A stretch of DNA of 58,239 nucleotides. Origin: Bacillus sp. AFS098217. GTDB taxonomy: Bacteria > Bacillota > Bacilli > Bacillales > Bacillaceae_G. Shown here in pieces: positions 1-8,286 of this stretch. The notes below the pieces were generated by a model. It ran no database searches, was not told the origin of the DNA, and saw nothing but the letters and a program-made list of their open reading frames with translations. Numbering within the stretch: the first letter of the stretch is position 1; each line of letters starts with the position of its first letter. The DNA is taken from assembly GCF_002551815.1 (NCBI RefSeq), contig NZ_NVPR01000074.1, positions 1 through 58,239 of the forward strand, written 5' to 3'. The position numbers were made by a program, and so were the translations under genes.

Positions 1-298
1 GGAACCGGAGAAACCAGAAACGACGAATCCAGGGAATCTAGGTAAGACAGAACTGGAAAACTCAGAGATAATGAAACCAAAAAATCCAAGAACAACAAGT
101 TCAGAGAGCCAGGATAAGACAAACCAAGAAAGTTTAAGAGTAATGAAACCAGGAAAATCTGAAACTATGGATTCAGCTCAATCACAAAAAGAACTCCCAA
201 AAACGGGACAGAGAACTCCTCTGGAACCATATATGGGGGCAGTTCTTGTAATGATGAGTTTTGGTTTACTCGTATTAGGTAAGAAAAGACAACAATAA
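1..298 (+). CDS. C-terminal end of a LPXTG cell-wall-anchored surface protein (5' truncated)
   Basis: The frame is open from base 2 and continues upstream of the window, so only about 98 residues are visible. The visible part is hydrophilic, rich in Glu, Lys, Ser, Thr and Pro, with loosely repeated pieces around MKPKNP and MKPGKSE. It ends in a complete sortase signal: LPKTG (bases 194-208), a hydrophobic span (AVLVMMSFGLLVLG) and the tail KKRQQ. Sortase A would cleave between Thr and Gly and link the protein to peptidoglycan. The functional domain lies outside the window, so the protein's role cannot be named. A terminator hairpin follows directly. Confidence 0.85.
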   Translation, partial: EPEKPETTNPGNLGKTELENSEIMKPKNPRTTSSESQDKTNQESLRVMKPGKSETMDSAQSQKELPKTGQRTPLEPYMGAVLVMMSFGLLVLGKKRQQ

Positions 299-305
299 TG
301 AAAGC

Positions 306-345
306 AAAAAAGGTATCCAAAAAAATATTTTTGGGTGCCTTTTTT
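306..345 (+). terminator. Rho-independent terminator of the LPXTG gene
   Basis: A stem of AAAAAAGG and CCAAAAA pairs with TTTTTGGG and CCTTTTTT, starting 8 bases after the stop codon. The A/T-rich arms make it potentially bidirectional. Confidence 0.75.
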
Positions 346-518
346 ACTTTATCCCGTATATGGTAAGATCTCCAAACTCAAGGTACAGAGAGATAAGGAA
401 GATAGTTGGGGATTCCTATAAAAACTATGAACGTTTCCGCAACATTTCCCGTTGTCTCTTTCGAATAAAAATTATACCAAGATATAATAGAGTTATAATA
501 TTAGAAGGGGTGTCTTTT

Positions 519-968
519 ATGAAAAAAGAAAAAAGACAACGGCTAATTAAACAATTGGTGGAAGAGTATGAAATAGATACACAAGAGAGATTAGTAGAAT
601 TGTTGGCAGAACAAGGCGTATTAGTGACGCAGGCTACTATTTCGCGAGATATTCGTGAATTAAACTTAATAAAGGTAACTTCTTCAAATGGATTAACTAT
701 ATATAAGGTTTTCTCAGAAGACAATTTACAGACTGATATGAAGTTAAAGAAAAAATTAAGAGAAGTTGTCGTAAAGGTTGATTATGTAGATCAACTAACG
801 GTTATTAAAACGTTACCTGGTAATGCCCATGTTATTGGTGCCTTATTAGATTCCTTAGATTGGAAAGAAAAAGTAGGATGTATATGTGGAAATGATACAT
901 GCCTTGTAATTTCTCGGTCACAGTCGGATAGAAAGATTTTAGAAGAAAGATTGAATTTAATTATGTAG
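519..968 (+). CDS. argR: ArgR/AhrC-family arginine-responsive regulator
   Basis: A 149-residue protein, the normal ArgR length. Residues 1-70 form the winged-helix DNA-binding domain (VTQATISRDIRELNL). Residues 80-149 form the arginine-binding oligomerisation domain. An upstream in-frame ATG exists, but the start at 519 has AGAAGGGG at a good distance and matches the family start MKKEKR. The arginine-binding loop reads GCICGNDT (120-127), where AhrC-type proteins usually have GDDT, so one of the two acidic ligands is Asn here. It lies just upstream of arcA, so control of the arginine deiminase operon is the likely role; a general biosynthetic ArgR probably exists elsewhere. Confidence 0.9.
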   Translation: MKKEKRQRLIKQLVEEYEIDTQERLVELLAEQGVLVTQATISRDIRELNLIKVTSSNGLTIYKVFSEDNLQTDMKLKKKLREVVVKVDYVDQLTVIKTLPGNAHVIGALLDSLDWKEKVGCICGNDTCLVISRSQSDRKILEERLNLIM

Positions 969-970
969 AT

Positions 971-1012
971 AAAAATCCTGTTTCCAATTTTGTTGGAGAC
1001 AGGATTTTTTTT
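971..1012 (+). terminator. Terminator of argR
   Basis: The arms AAAAATCCTGT-TCCAA and TTGGA-ACAGGATTTTT close a short T-rich loop and are followed by a T run. It separates argR transcription from the arc operon. Confidence 0.88.
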
Positions 1013-1136
1013 AGAGTTTTCATATGAATTAAGGAATCCGATATTCACCATATATACGTAATATATAGCTGCTTTGCGAAATATAGAGCAAAAAATCTTA
1101 TAAAAATACAAATATATATTATTTTACAAAATAACT

Positions 1137-1152
1137 TGTGAAATATTTCACT
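1137..1152. promoter_or_regulatory. Crp/Fnr-type operator upstream of arcA
   Basis: TGTGA-N6-TCACT closely matches the Crp/Fnr consensus TGTGA-N6-TCACA. It lies about 100 bases before the arcA start. The Crp/Fnr-family regulator encoded after arcC is the obvious candidate ligand, with Fnr as an alternative. Confidence 0.7.
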
Positions 1153-1157
1153 TAATA

Positions 1158-1173
1158 ATGTTAGCGTTTTCAC
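1158..1173. promoter_or_regulatory. Catabolite-responsive element (cre) upstream of arcA
   Basis: ATGTTAGCGTTTTCAC fits the CcpA cre pattern WTGNNARCGNWWWCA. It starts six bases downstream of the Crp/Fnr box, suggesting that glucose represses arginine catabolism by acting next to the activator site. Confidence 0.7.
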
Positions 1174-1243
1174 AAAGATAGAAGCACATACCGTTTATTA
1201 TGTACTTGTAGACAACAACCAAATTTAAAAGGAGGTACAACAA

Positions 1244-2476
1244 ATGAAACATCCGATCCATGTTACTTCAGAAATTGGGGAATTACAAACGGTTTTATTA
1301 AAACGTCCAGGTAAAGAAGTGGAAAACTTAACGCCAGATTATTTACAGCAATTATTATTTGACGATATTCCATATTTACCAATTATTCAAAAAGAACATG
1401 ACTATTTTGCACAAACATTACGCAATCGGGGTGTTGAAGTTCTTTATTTAGAAAAACTAGCAGCTGAGGCGTTAGTTGATAAAAAACTTCGTGAAGAATT
1501 TGTTGATCGTATTTTAAAAGAAGGACAGGCTGACGTAAATGTTGCACATCAAACTTTAAAAGAATATTTACTTTCCTTTTCAAATGAAGAATTGATTCAG
1601 AAAATTATGGGGGGCGTACGTAAAAACGAAATTGAAACGAGTAAAAAAACCCACCTGTATGAATTAATGGAAGATCATTATCCATTTTATTTAGATCCAA
1701 TGCCAAATTTATATTTTACTCGTGACCCAGCAGCTAGTATAGGTGACGGTTTAACAATTAATAGAATGAGAGAGCCAGCACGGAGACGTGAATCATTGTT
1801 TATGGAATATATCATTAAACATCATCCACGATTTGCAAATCATAATGTGCCAGTTTGGTTAGATCGTGATTATAAGTTTCCAATTGAAGGTGGCGACGAG
1901 CTGATCTTAAATGAGGAAACAATTGCAATTGGAGTATCTGCTCGTACTTCAGCTAAAGCGATTGAGCGTTTAGCTAAAAACTTATTTAGCCGTCAAAATA
2001 AAATTAAGAAAGTACTAGCAATAGAAATTCCAAAATGTCGAGCATTTATGCATTTAGATACAGTATTTACAATGGTTGATTATGATAAATTTACAATTCA
2101 TCCAGCTATCCAAGGACCAAAAGGAAATATGAACATTTATATTTTAGAAAAAGGAAAGGATGAAGAAACTCTTAAAATTACACATCGTACCTCTTTAATG
2201 GAAGCGCTAAAAGAAGTATTAGGCTTAAGCGAATTGGTACTTATCCCTTGCGGAGGAGGAGATGTGATCGCTTCTGCTCGTGAACAATGGAATGATGGAT
2301 CGAATACATTAGCAATTGCGCCAGGAGTAGTTGTTACATATGATCGCAACTATGTATCAAATGCTTTATTACGGGAACATGGTATAGAAGTTATTGAAGT
2401 ATTAAGTTCGGAATTATCCCGTGGTCGTGGGGGTCCACGTTGCATGAGTATGCCAATTGTTCGAAAAGATATTTAG
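1244..2476 (+). CDS. arcA: Arginine deiminase
   Basis: A 410-residue cytosolic enzyme converting L-arginine to citrulline and ammonia, the first step of the arginine deiminase pathway. The N-terminus has the typical [25 protein letters not shown] contributes substrate-binding residues, and the nucleophilic Cys is C400 in [11 protein letters not shown]. The length equals the family norm. AAAGGAGG precedes the ATG. It is the first gene of arcA-arcB-arcD-arcC, behind a Crp/Fnr box and a cre site. Besides ATP yield, the ammonia produced can buffer acid stress. Confidence 0.97.
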   Translation: MKHPIHVTSEIGELQTVLLKRPGKEVENLTPDYLQQLLFDDIPYLPIIQKEHDYFAQTLRNRGVEVLYLEKLAAEALVDKKLREEFVDRILKEGQADVNVAHQTLKEYLLSFSNEELIQKIMGGVRKNEIETSKKTHLYELMEDHYPFYLDPMPNLYFTRDPAASIGDGLTINRMREPARRRESLFMEYIIKHHPRFANHNVPVWLDRDYKFPIEGGDELILNEETIAIGVSARTSAKAIERLAKNLFSRQNKIKKVLAIEIPKCRAFMHLDTVFTMVDYDKFTIHPAIQGPKGNMNIYILEKGKDEETLKITHRTSLMEALKEVLGLSELVLIPCGGGDVIASAREQWNDGSNTLAIAPGVVVTYDRNYVSNALLREHGIEVIEVLSSELSRGRGGPRCMSMPIVRKDI

Positions 2477-2506
2477 TATAAATAACGGAGAAAGTAGGGA
2501 TGAATC

Positions 2507-3505
2507 ATGTTGATGACTAAACCAAACTTAAAAGGAAGAAGTTTTCTTGCTGAAAAAGATTTTACAGAAGAAGAAATGTTATATTTTCTAGATTTAGCAG
2601 CAGAATTAAAGGAGAAAAAGAAAAACGGTATTCCGCATCGTTATTTAGAAGGTAAAAACGTAGCGCTCTTATTTGAAAAAACTTCAACTCGTACACGGTG
2701 TGCATTTACGGTGGCATGTACGGATTTAGGTGCAAATCCTGAATACCTAGGTAAAAATGATATTCAGCTTGGGAAGAAAGAATCAGTTGAAGATACAGCA
2801 AAAGTTTTAGGTCGTATGTTTGACGGGATTGAGTTCCGTGGTTTCGCTCATGCAACAGTAGAATCTTTAGCTGAAAATTCCGGTGTACCTGTATGGAACG
2901 GTTTAACAGATATGTGGCATCCAACCCAAACACTTGCAGATTTGTTAACAATTAAAGAGCATGTGGGACGTTTAAAAGGGGTTAAGCTTGTATACGTTGG
3001 AGACGGACGGAACAACGTAGCAAATAGCTTGTTAGTTGGTGGTGCAATTGTTGGAATGAACGTATGTATTTGTACGCCAGAATCATTATTCCCAGCACAA
3101 GAAGTAATCGATACAGCTAAAAAATATAATGATCAAGTCATGGTAACAAGTAATGTAGACGAAGCTGTTGCAGGTGCAGACGTAATTTATACAGATGTAT
3201 GGGTATCAATGGGAGAAGAAGACAAATTTGCTGAACGTATTGAACTATTGGCACCTTATCAAGTAAATATGGAAATGATTAAAAAGACTGGAAATGAAAA
3301 TATGATTTTCTTACATTGTTTACCTGCATTCCATGATGTGGAAACAGCGTACGGAGAAGACATATATGAAAAATATGGATTAAAAGAAATGGAAGTAACT
3401 GACGAAGTATTCCGCAGTAAGCATTCAAAAGTATTTGATCAAGCAGAAAATAGAATGCATACAATTAAAGCGGTTATGGCAGCTACTTTAGGAAATATGG
3501 AATAA
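2507..3505 (+). CDS. arcB: Ornithine carbamoyltransferase, catabolic
   Basis: 332 residues. In this context it phosphorolyses citrulline to ornithine and carbamoyl phosphate. STRTR (about residues 57-61) binds carbamoyl phosphate, and HPTQ and HCLP are the other family signatures. The chosen ATG has TAGGG seven bases upstream; a second ATG at 2513 (MTKPNLK) is equally possible. It starts 30 bases after arcA. Sequence alone cannot exclude the biosynthetic ArgF, but arcA/arcD/arcC context argues for the catabolic enzyme. Confidence 0.95.
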   Translation: MLMTKPNLKGRSFLAEKDFTEEEMLYFLDLAAELKEKKKNGIPHRYLEGKNVALLFEKTSTRTRCAFTVACTDLGANPEYLGKNDIQLGKKESVEDTAKVLGRMFDGIEFRGFAHATVESLAENSGVPVWNGLTDMWHPTQTLADLLTIKEHVGRLKGVKLVYVGDGRNNVANSLLVGGAIVGMNVCICTPESLFPAQEVIDTAKKYNDQVMVTSNVDEAVAGADVIYTDVWVSMGEEDKFAERIELLAPYQVNMEMIKKTGNENMIFLHCLPAFHDVETAYGEDIYEKYGLKEMEVTDEVFRSKHSKVFDQAENRMHTIKAVMAATLGNME

Positions 3506-3529
3506 AGAAGGGGGAAATCCTCCTTCTTT
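3504..3529 (+). terminator. Hairpin between arcB and arcD
   Basis: AAAGAAGG-GG pairs with CC-CCTTCTTT, but no clean T run follows. It probably attenuates transcription or protects an mRNA end rather than stopping transcription fully. Confidence 0.5.
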
Positions 3530-3599
3530 CTCCTCCTTTAGACACTATCATTCACTATTGTTGTTTTATTCTTATTGCAATTAAAGAGAGGTGAGTGTA

Positions 3600-5015
3600 A
3601 TGGGTGAAGAAAAGAAATTAGGATTACTTACTTTAACAGCCCTTGTAGTTGGATCTATGATCGGTGGTGGCGCATTTAACTTAGCAGGTGATATGGCAAA
3701 AGGTGCTGGTGCCGGGGCTATTATTATCGGTTGGGTTATAACGGGAATTGGAATGATTGCTCTTGGATTATCATTTCAAAATTTAACTGTAAAAAGACCA
3801 GATTTAGATGGTGGTATTTTTAGTTATGCAAAAGCAGGATTTGGTAATTTTATGGGGTTTAATAGTGCGTGGGGATATTGGTTATCTGCTTGGCTTGGGA
3901 ATGTAGCTTACGGTACGTTGCTATTTTCTTCATTAGGTTATTTCTTCCCAGTTTTTGAAGGGGGACAAAATATAGCATCGATTATTGGAGCGAGCGTATT
4001 ACTATGGTGTGTTCACATGTTAATTTTACGCGGTGTACAATCAGCAGCACTTGTAAATTTAGTAACTACAATTGCAAAGCTAGTGCCTGTATTTGTCTTT
4101 ATTGTTGTAGGAATTTTCGCCTTTCATATTGATATTTTCTTAGATGGATTTTGGGGACAAGCTGGTTCCTTTTCTTGGGCAGCGGTAGGTAGTCAAGTGA
4201 AGAGTACAATGCTTGTAACTCTTTGGGTATTTATTGGTGTAGAAGGGGCAGTTGTTCTATCAAGTCGTGCAAAAAGCAGAAGTGATGTTGGGAAAGCAAC
4301 TGTCATTGGATTAATCGGCACACTCATCATTTATATCCTACTTACATTACTATCTCTTGGCCTTATGCACCAAGCTGATGTTGCTAATTTGAAAAATCCA
4401 TCTATGGCGTATTTATTTGAAAGCGTTGTCGGAAAATGGGGCGCTATTTTTATTAACTTAGGTTTAGTAATTTCTGTATTAGGTGCTTGGTTAGGATGGA
4501 CTTTACTCGCATCTGAAATTCCGTATTTAGCTGCTAAAGACGGAGTATTTCCAAAGTGGTTTGCGAAAGAAAATAAAAACAAAGCTCCTGTAAATTCATT
4601 ATGGATAACAAATGGTTTAATTCAAGTTTTCTTATTAACATTTGTTGTTTCAGATCAAGCATATCATTTTGCATTTTCTCTCGCTTCCTCTGCTATTTTA
4701 ATTCCGTATGCTTTGTCAGCATTCTATCAATTTAAGTATAGTTTACAATCTGAAGAAAAAGATCGAACAAAAAATATAATCATTGGTTTGGTAGCAAGTA
4801 TTTATGGAATTTGGTTAGTTTATGCAGCTGGTTTAGACTACTTAGTACTAACAATGACGTTATATGCACCAGGTATTTTCATCTTTTACAATGTTCAAAA
4901 GCAAACGAATCCAAAACAAATATTTACACGTGTGGAACTGGCATCTTCTGTAGCGATTGGTGCCTTAGCATTTTTTGCGATTTACGGATTAATTACAGGA
5001 AGTATCACTTTATAA
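3600..5015 (+). CDS. arcD: Arginine/ornithine antiporter
   Basis: 471 residues, 12-13 predicted membrane segments, APC superfamily. The N-terminal TM1 loop reads VVGSMIGGGAFNL, the glycine-rich substrate-binding turn of basic amino acid antiporters. It exchanges external arginine for internal ornithine, so the pathway needs no transport energy. A GTG at 3591 is in frame, but GAGGTGAG is placed correctly for the ATG at 3600. It lies between arcB and arcC in the usual Bacillus order. Confidence 0.93.
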   Translation: MGEEKKLGLLTLTALVVGSMIGGGAFNLAGDMAKGAGAGAIIIGWVITGIGMIALGLSFQNLTVKRPDLDGGIFSYAKAGFGNFMGFNSAWGYWLSAWLGNVAYGTLLFSSLGYFFPVFEGGQNIASIIGASVLLWCVHMLILRGVQSAALVNLVTTIAKLVPVFVFIVVGIFAFHIDIFLDGFWGQAGSFSWAAVGSQVKSTMLVTLWVFIGVEGAVVLSSRAKSRSDVGKATVIGLIGTLIIYILLTLLSLGLMHQADVANLKNPSMAYLFESVVGKWGAIFINLGLVISVLGAWLGWTLLASEIPYLAAKDGVFPKWFAKENKNKAPVNSLWITNGLIQVFLLTFVVSDQAYHFAFSLASSAILIPYALSAFYQFKYSLQSEEKDRTKNIIIGLVASIYGIWLVYAAGLDYLVLTMTLYAPGIFIFYNVQKQTNPKQIFTRVELASSVAIGALAFFAIYGLITGSITL

Positions 5016-5052
5016 AAATTTGTGAAAATGCAATCAATTGGAGGGTTGAAAT

Positions 5053-6015
5053 ATGACACGTAGAAAAATCGTAGTTGCACTAGGAGGAAATGCTATACAA
5101 TCTGGAAATGCCACTGCCGAGGCGCAGCAAGAAGCGTTAGAAAGAACGGCGGAACAACTCGTTAAAATTATGGAAAATGATATGGATATTGTTATTGCAC
5201 ACGGGAATGGTCCACAAGTAGGTAATATTTTATTACAACAAAAAGCAGCGGAAACAGAAAAAACACCGGCAATGCCGTTAGATACTTGTGGTGCAATGAG
5301 CCAAGGAATGATTGGATATTGGATGGAAAATGCAATCGAAAAGGCTTTGAAAAAGCGAAGCATAAAAAAAGAGGTAGCAACGGTTATAACACGTGTTGTC
5401 GTGGATGAACAGGATGAGGCATTTAAAAATCCAACAAAACCAATTGGTCCTTTTTATACAGAAGAAGAAGCAAGAAGGTTAATGGAAGAAACAAAAGCTG
5501 TATTTAAAGAGGATGCAGGAAGAGGATGGAGACGGGTTGTTCCATCACCAAAACCTGTAAGTATTCATGAACATAAAGTAATCAATTCATTAGTGGAGGG
5601 TGGAAATATAGTAATTGCTGTTGGAGGCGGCGGAATTCCGGTAATTGACTCTGAAGAAGGATTAAAAGGAACTGAAGCTGTTATCGATAAGGACTTTGCT
5701 GCTCAAAAGTTAGCTGAGTTAGTAGATGCTGATACACTTGTTATTTTAACTGCAGTTGATTATGTTTATGTGAATTTTAATCAGCCTAATCAAAAAAGAT
5801 TAGAGGCTGTTACAGTTGATGAATTAGAAGGATATATACAGGAACATCAATTTGCAGCGGGAAGTATGCTCCCAAAAATTGAAGCTGCTATTAGTTTTGC
5901 TAATGCAGATCCAAAACGAAAAACAATTATTACTTCTTTAGAAAAGGTATATGAAGCATTAGAAGAAAAAGCAGGTACTATTATTTCTAAGCAGGATGCA
6001 TGTGTTTGTGTATAA
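5053..6015 (+). CDS. arcC: Carbamate kinase
   Basis: 320 residues, amino acid kinase family. The start [12 protein letters not shown] and HGNGPQVGN are the phosphate-binding loops, and VGGGGIPV is a further signature. It transfers the phosphate of carbamoyl phosphate to ADP, yielding ATP, CO2 and ammonia, the energy-conserving step of the pathway. TTGGAGGG precedes the ATG. The C-terminus ends DACVCV, with two cysteines I cannot assign a role. A strong terminator follows. Confidence 0.96.
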   Translation: MTRRKIVVALGGNAIQSGNATAEAQQEALERTAEQLVKIMENDMDIVIAHGNGPQVGNILLQQKAAETEKTPAMPLDTCGAMSQGMIGYWMENAIEKALKKRSIKKEVATVITRVVVDEQDEAFKNPTKPIGPFYTEEEARRLMEETKAVFKEDAGRGWRRVVPSPKPVSIHEHKVINSLVEGGNIVIAVGGGGIPVIDSEEGLKGTEAVIDKDFAAQKLAELVDADTLVILTAVDYVYVNFNQPNQKRLEAVTVDELEGYIQEHQFAAGSMLPKIEAAISFANADPKRKTIITSLEKVYEALEEKAGTIISKQDACVCV

Positions 6016-6029
6016 ACATAGCGAATTGT

Positions 6030-6064
6030 AAAAAGAATGAAGTGATCAACTTCATTCTTTTTAT
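6030..6064 (+). terminator. Terminator of arcC
   Basis: AAAAAGAATGAAGT and ACTTCATTCTTTTT form an almost perfect stem around a four-base loop, followed by T-rich sequence. Confidence 0.9.
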
Positions 6065-6202
6065 TTATTAGTATTTTTTGTAAATAATGTTCATAAAGTA
6101 TTCATGACAGGAAAAAGTTTACTATGTTAAGTATGGTAAAATAGTATTGAATACGCTTTCTTAATGCTTCACTCCGACATATAGCAAGAAAGAGGGAGTT
6201 TT

Positions 6203-6892
6203 ATGAATAGACGAAACGTAGTTAAAGATCTGAAGCAGTTTGAATTATTTGCTCATTTAACAGAAAAAAAATTGAAAGGCTTAACAGAGTTTGTTTATTG
6301 GCGAACTTATAAGAAAGGTCAATTTTTATTTTTAGAAGGTGATTCAAGAGAAAGAATTTACCTTATGTTAGATGGTTTTGTGAAGTTAGAGCGGGTGAAT
6401 CAAAGTGGAAATTTAATATATGAGGACTATGTAAAGAGATATTCTATTTTTCCTTATGGCGGTATGTTTACAGATAAGAGTTATAATTATACGGCGGAAG
6501 CAATGACAGATGTGGATGTGTATTATATTCCTACAGTGATTTTTGAGGATATGGTAAAAGCAAGTCGTACACAATTAATGTACGTTGTTCAGCAGTTATC
6601 CTCGATATTAAAAATTAACGAAAATCGTGTGCAAAATATTACGATTCCAAATGCGCAGGACCGCGTCATTCAGACATTAAATTATTTAATGAATGATCTA
6701 GGAGAGCAGGATGGGGAAGGGATTGTAATTGCATGTCCGCTCACCACAATCGAAATTTCCAAAATATCGGGAACGTCTCGGGAGACGGTTAGCGGTGTGT
6801 TAAAACAGTTAAAGAATGAAAGCATTGTTACGGTTTCAAGTAAAAAAATTATTATACATGACCCAACTTATTTCGAGGAAGTTTCGATGTGA
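6203..6892 (+). CDS. arcR: Crp/Fnr-family regulator (ArcR-like)
   Basis: 229 residues. Residues 15-130 form a cyclic-nucleotide-type beta-roll (FLEGDSRERIYLMLDGFVKLER). A long dimerisation helix follows, and then a winged helix with recognition segment ISGTSRETVSGVLKQL. There is no N-terminal cysteine cluster, so it is not an Fe-S Fnr. This matches ArcR proteins that activate the arginine deiminase operon in B. licheniformis and staphylococci. Its position after arcC and the box at 1137-1152 fit that role. AAGAGGGAG precedes the ATG. Whether it binds a ligand cannot be told from sequence. Confidence 0.85.
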   Translation: MNRRNVVKDLKQFELFAHLTEKKLKGLTEFVYWRTYKKGQFLFLEGDSRERIYLMLDGFVKLERVNQSGNLIYEDYVKRYSIFPYGGMFTDKSYNYTAEAMTDVDVYYIPTVIFEDMVKASRTQLMYVVQQLSSILKINENRVQNITIPNAQDRVIQTLNYLMNDLGEQDGEGIVIACPLTTIEISKISGTSRETVSGVLKQLKNESIVTVSSKKIIIHDPTYFEEVSM

Positions 6893-6946
6893 AAACTTTA
6901 TAATAAATATTAGATAAGGGAAAGTGTTGTTACACTGGGACAATGC

Positions 6947-7120
6947 TATACATCAAAACCCCTCTTTTTAGGTGGGAGAGAGTATCTAGCCATACATAGA
7001 AGTGGTCAGTGCCTGTTTCTGCTACATGCGAAGTAAAAACAGAAAGAGCAAACGAGTGTAGGTTACTCTTTATACTGCATAGCAGGGATTTAAATGTCGA
7101 AAAATGAAAATGGATGTATA
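6947..7120 (-). repeat. Dispersed repeat, copy A (probably bcr1-like)
   Basis: About 174 bases bounded by TATACATC at the left and GATGTATA at the right, a perfect 8-base terminal inverted repeat. Read on the minus strand it contains the blocks shared by all copies: CATTTTTCGACAT, AAATCCCTGC, AGTAACCTACACT, TTTACTTCGCATGT and CCTAAAAAGAGG. Related copies lie near 18.1, 18.3, 41.1 and 58.2 kb. Length and occurrence resemble the bcr1 element of the B. cereus group; the name was not checked by search. Confidence 0.8.
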
Positions 7121-7271
7121 TACATATCAATTCTCTTATTCATATTGTATATTAATAAGGTTCTTTATATATTTATAAGGAACTTTTTTATGTTATTTAC
7201 TATAAAGAGATTGTATATTCCGATAATGTTAGCTAAAATCGATAATAAAAACAAAGGGGAAGGGAGAAAGA

Positions 7272-7955
7272 ATGATTCGGATTGAATATGATCGATTAGT
7301 AGCTATTTTTTACAGTATCGGGGTATTACTATTAATAAAAATGCCAAATGATCATGAATTGATTGGGGAAAAATTATTTCACGCGTATGGGATTCCAGTA
7401 GATACATATATTTATATGGGCTATAAAGTTTCGAATATATGGATTTGTTCTTTTGTATTACAAGTAATCTCTTTTCTATTTCTTATGAAATGGTTAGAAA
7501 AGAAGGATTCTAACTGGTTGAAAAAGTTAAATAAAATAAAAGTAGCGTGTATAAGTGTCCTCATTATAACAATGCCATTTACTTTAAATAAAACGCTTCA
7601 AATTCTTGATAAAACATGGTACTACGCAGGCAAAAAAGGACTAGAAGCAATTGAATACAAAAAAGAGGATAGCCAATGTACGATGAAGAAAAAGGGAGAT
7701 AATTTTGAACAAAATTGCGTCGTCACTTTAAAAAATTATTACAATCAGTCACAAGCAGTACAGCTTGTTTTATATCAAGGTGCAAATCAGAATTTGCAGA
7801 GCTATCAAGTACCGAAGCCTATCTATTTACAGAGACATGAAACAAAGCAATTTGAATTTCAAATTCCGATTGCTTCAGGTGAAAGCATAGCGAAAAATAA
7901 AGCACCAAATATTAAATTACAGTCATTAAATGAAAATGATAAGACATATAATTAG
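7272..7955 (+). CDS. Hypothetical membrane protein
   Basis: 227 residues. There is a hydrophobic segment at about 8-25 and membrane spans at about 52-72 and 88-105. A soluble C-terminal region of about 120 residues, probably extracytoplasmic, contains Cys136 and Cys149 by rough count, which could form a disulfide. The end looks like a beta-rich domain (VQLVLYQGANQNLQSYQVP). GGGAAGGGAG precedes the ATG. I recognise no family. It stands alone between repeat copy A and a terminator, upstream of malL. Confidence 0.7.
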   Translation: MIRIEYDRLVAIFYSIGVLLLIKMPNDHELIGEKLFHAYGIPVDTYIYMGYKVSNIWICSFVLQVISFLFLMKWLEKKDSNWLKKLNKIKVACISVLIITMPFTLNKTLQILDKTWYYAGKKGLEAIEYKKEDSQCTMKKKGDNFEQNCVVTLKNYYNQSQAVQLVLYQGANQNLQSYQVPKPIYLQRHETKQFEFQIPIASGESIAKNKAPNIKLQSLNENDKTYN

Positions 7956-8014
7956 CTTGTAATAGCGAGGTTATTATTAAGGGAAATCATTAGAAATAAA
8001 AAAGTAAACTTTAG

Positions 8015-8062
8015 TCATCCAAAATGTTACGGAGAATTCGGGCATAAATTGGATGATTTTTT
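8015..8062 (+). terminator. Terminator after the hypothetical membrane gene
   Basis: TCATCCAA pairs with TTGGATGA across a 26-base loop and is followed by six T. It is about 60 bases after the stop at 7955. Confidence 0.6.
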
Positions 8063-8201
8063 AATTGTCATTTTAGTAATAATAAGAAGTAGTGAAAAAA
8101 ATTCTAACGGGTTTGAGCATCATAAACATATGTAAGGTAATTAAATAGGGGAATGTTTTTTAAAGAAAAGTAGATATTTAATAATAAGATAAAAATTCCC
8201 G

Positions 8202-8252
8202 TTACAAACTCTCCATATTTTGTTATAATAGTGTTACGAAAACGTTTGCATA
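8202..8252 (+). promoter_or_regulatory. malL promoter with cre/LacI-type operator
   Basis: A -35 box TTACAA (8202-8207), 16-base spacer and -10 box TATAAT (8224-8229). ACGAAAACGTTTGCAT (about 8236-8251) lies just downstream and matches cre and LacI-family (MalR-type) operators. A bound repressor would sit over the start point. Confidence 0.75.
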
Positions 8253-8286
8253 AATTTTATAAAGAGTGCAAAAGGAGAGAATTATT

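Noticed and set aside
360-518. Longer start for the ArgR regulator
   Set aside because: The extra 53 residues are unlike ArgR, lack a ribosome binding site and would exceed the family length of about 149.
1019-1066. Possible ArgR box between argR and arcA
   Set aside because: TATGAAT-like half sites occur, but I could not find a convincing paired ARG box.
7094-7285. Open frame of 63 codons before the hypothetical membrane gene
   Set aside because: Its first third lies inside repeat copy A and it has no ribosome binding site; the rest is AT-rich spacer.
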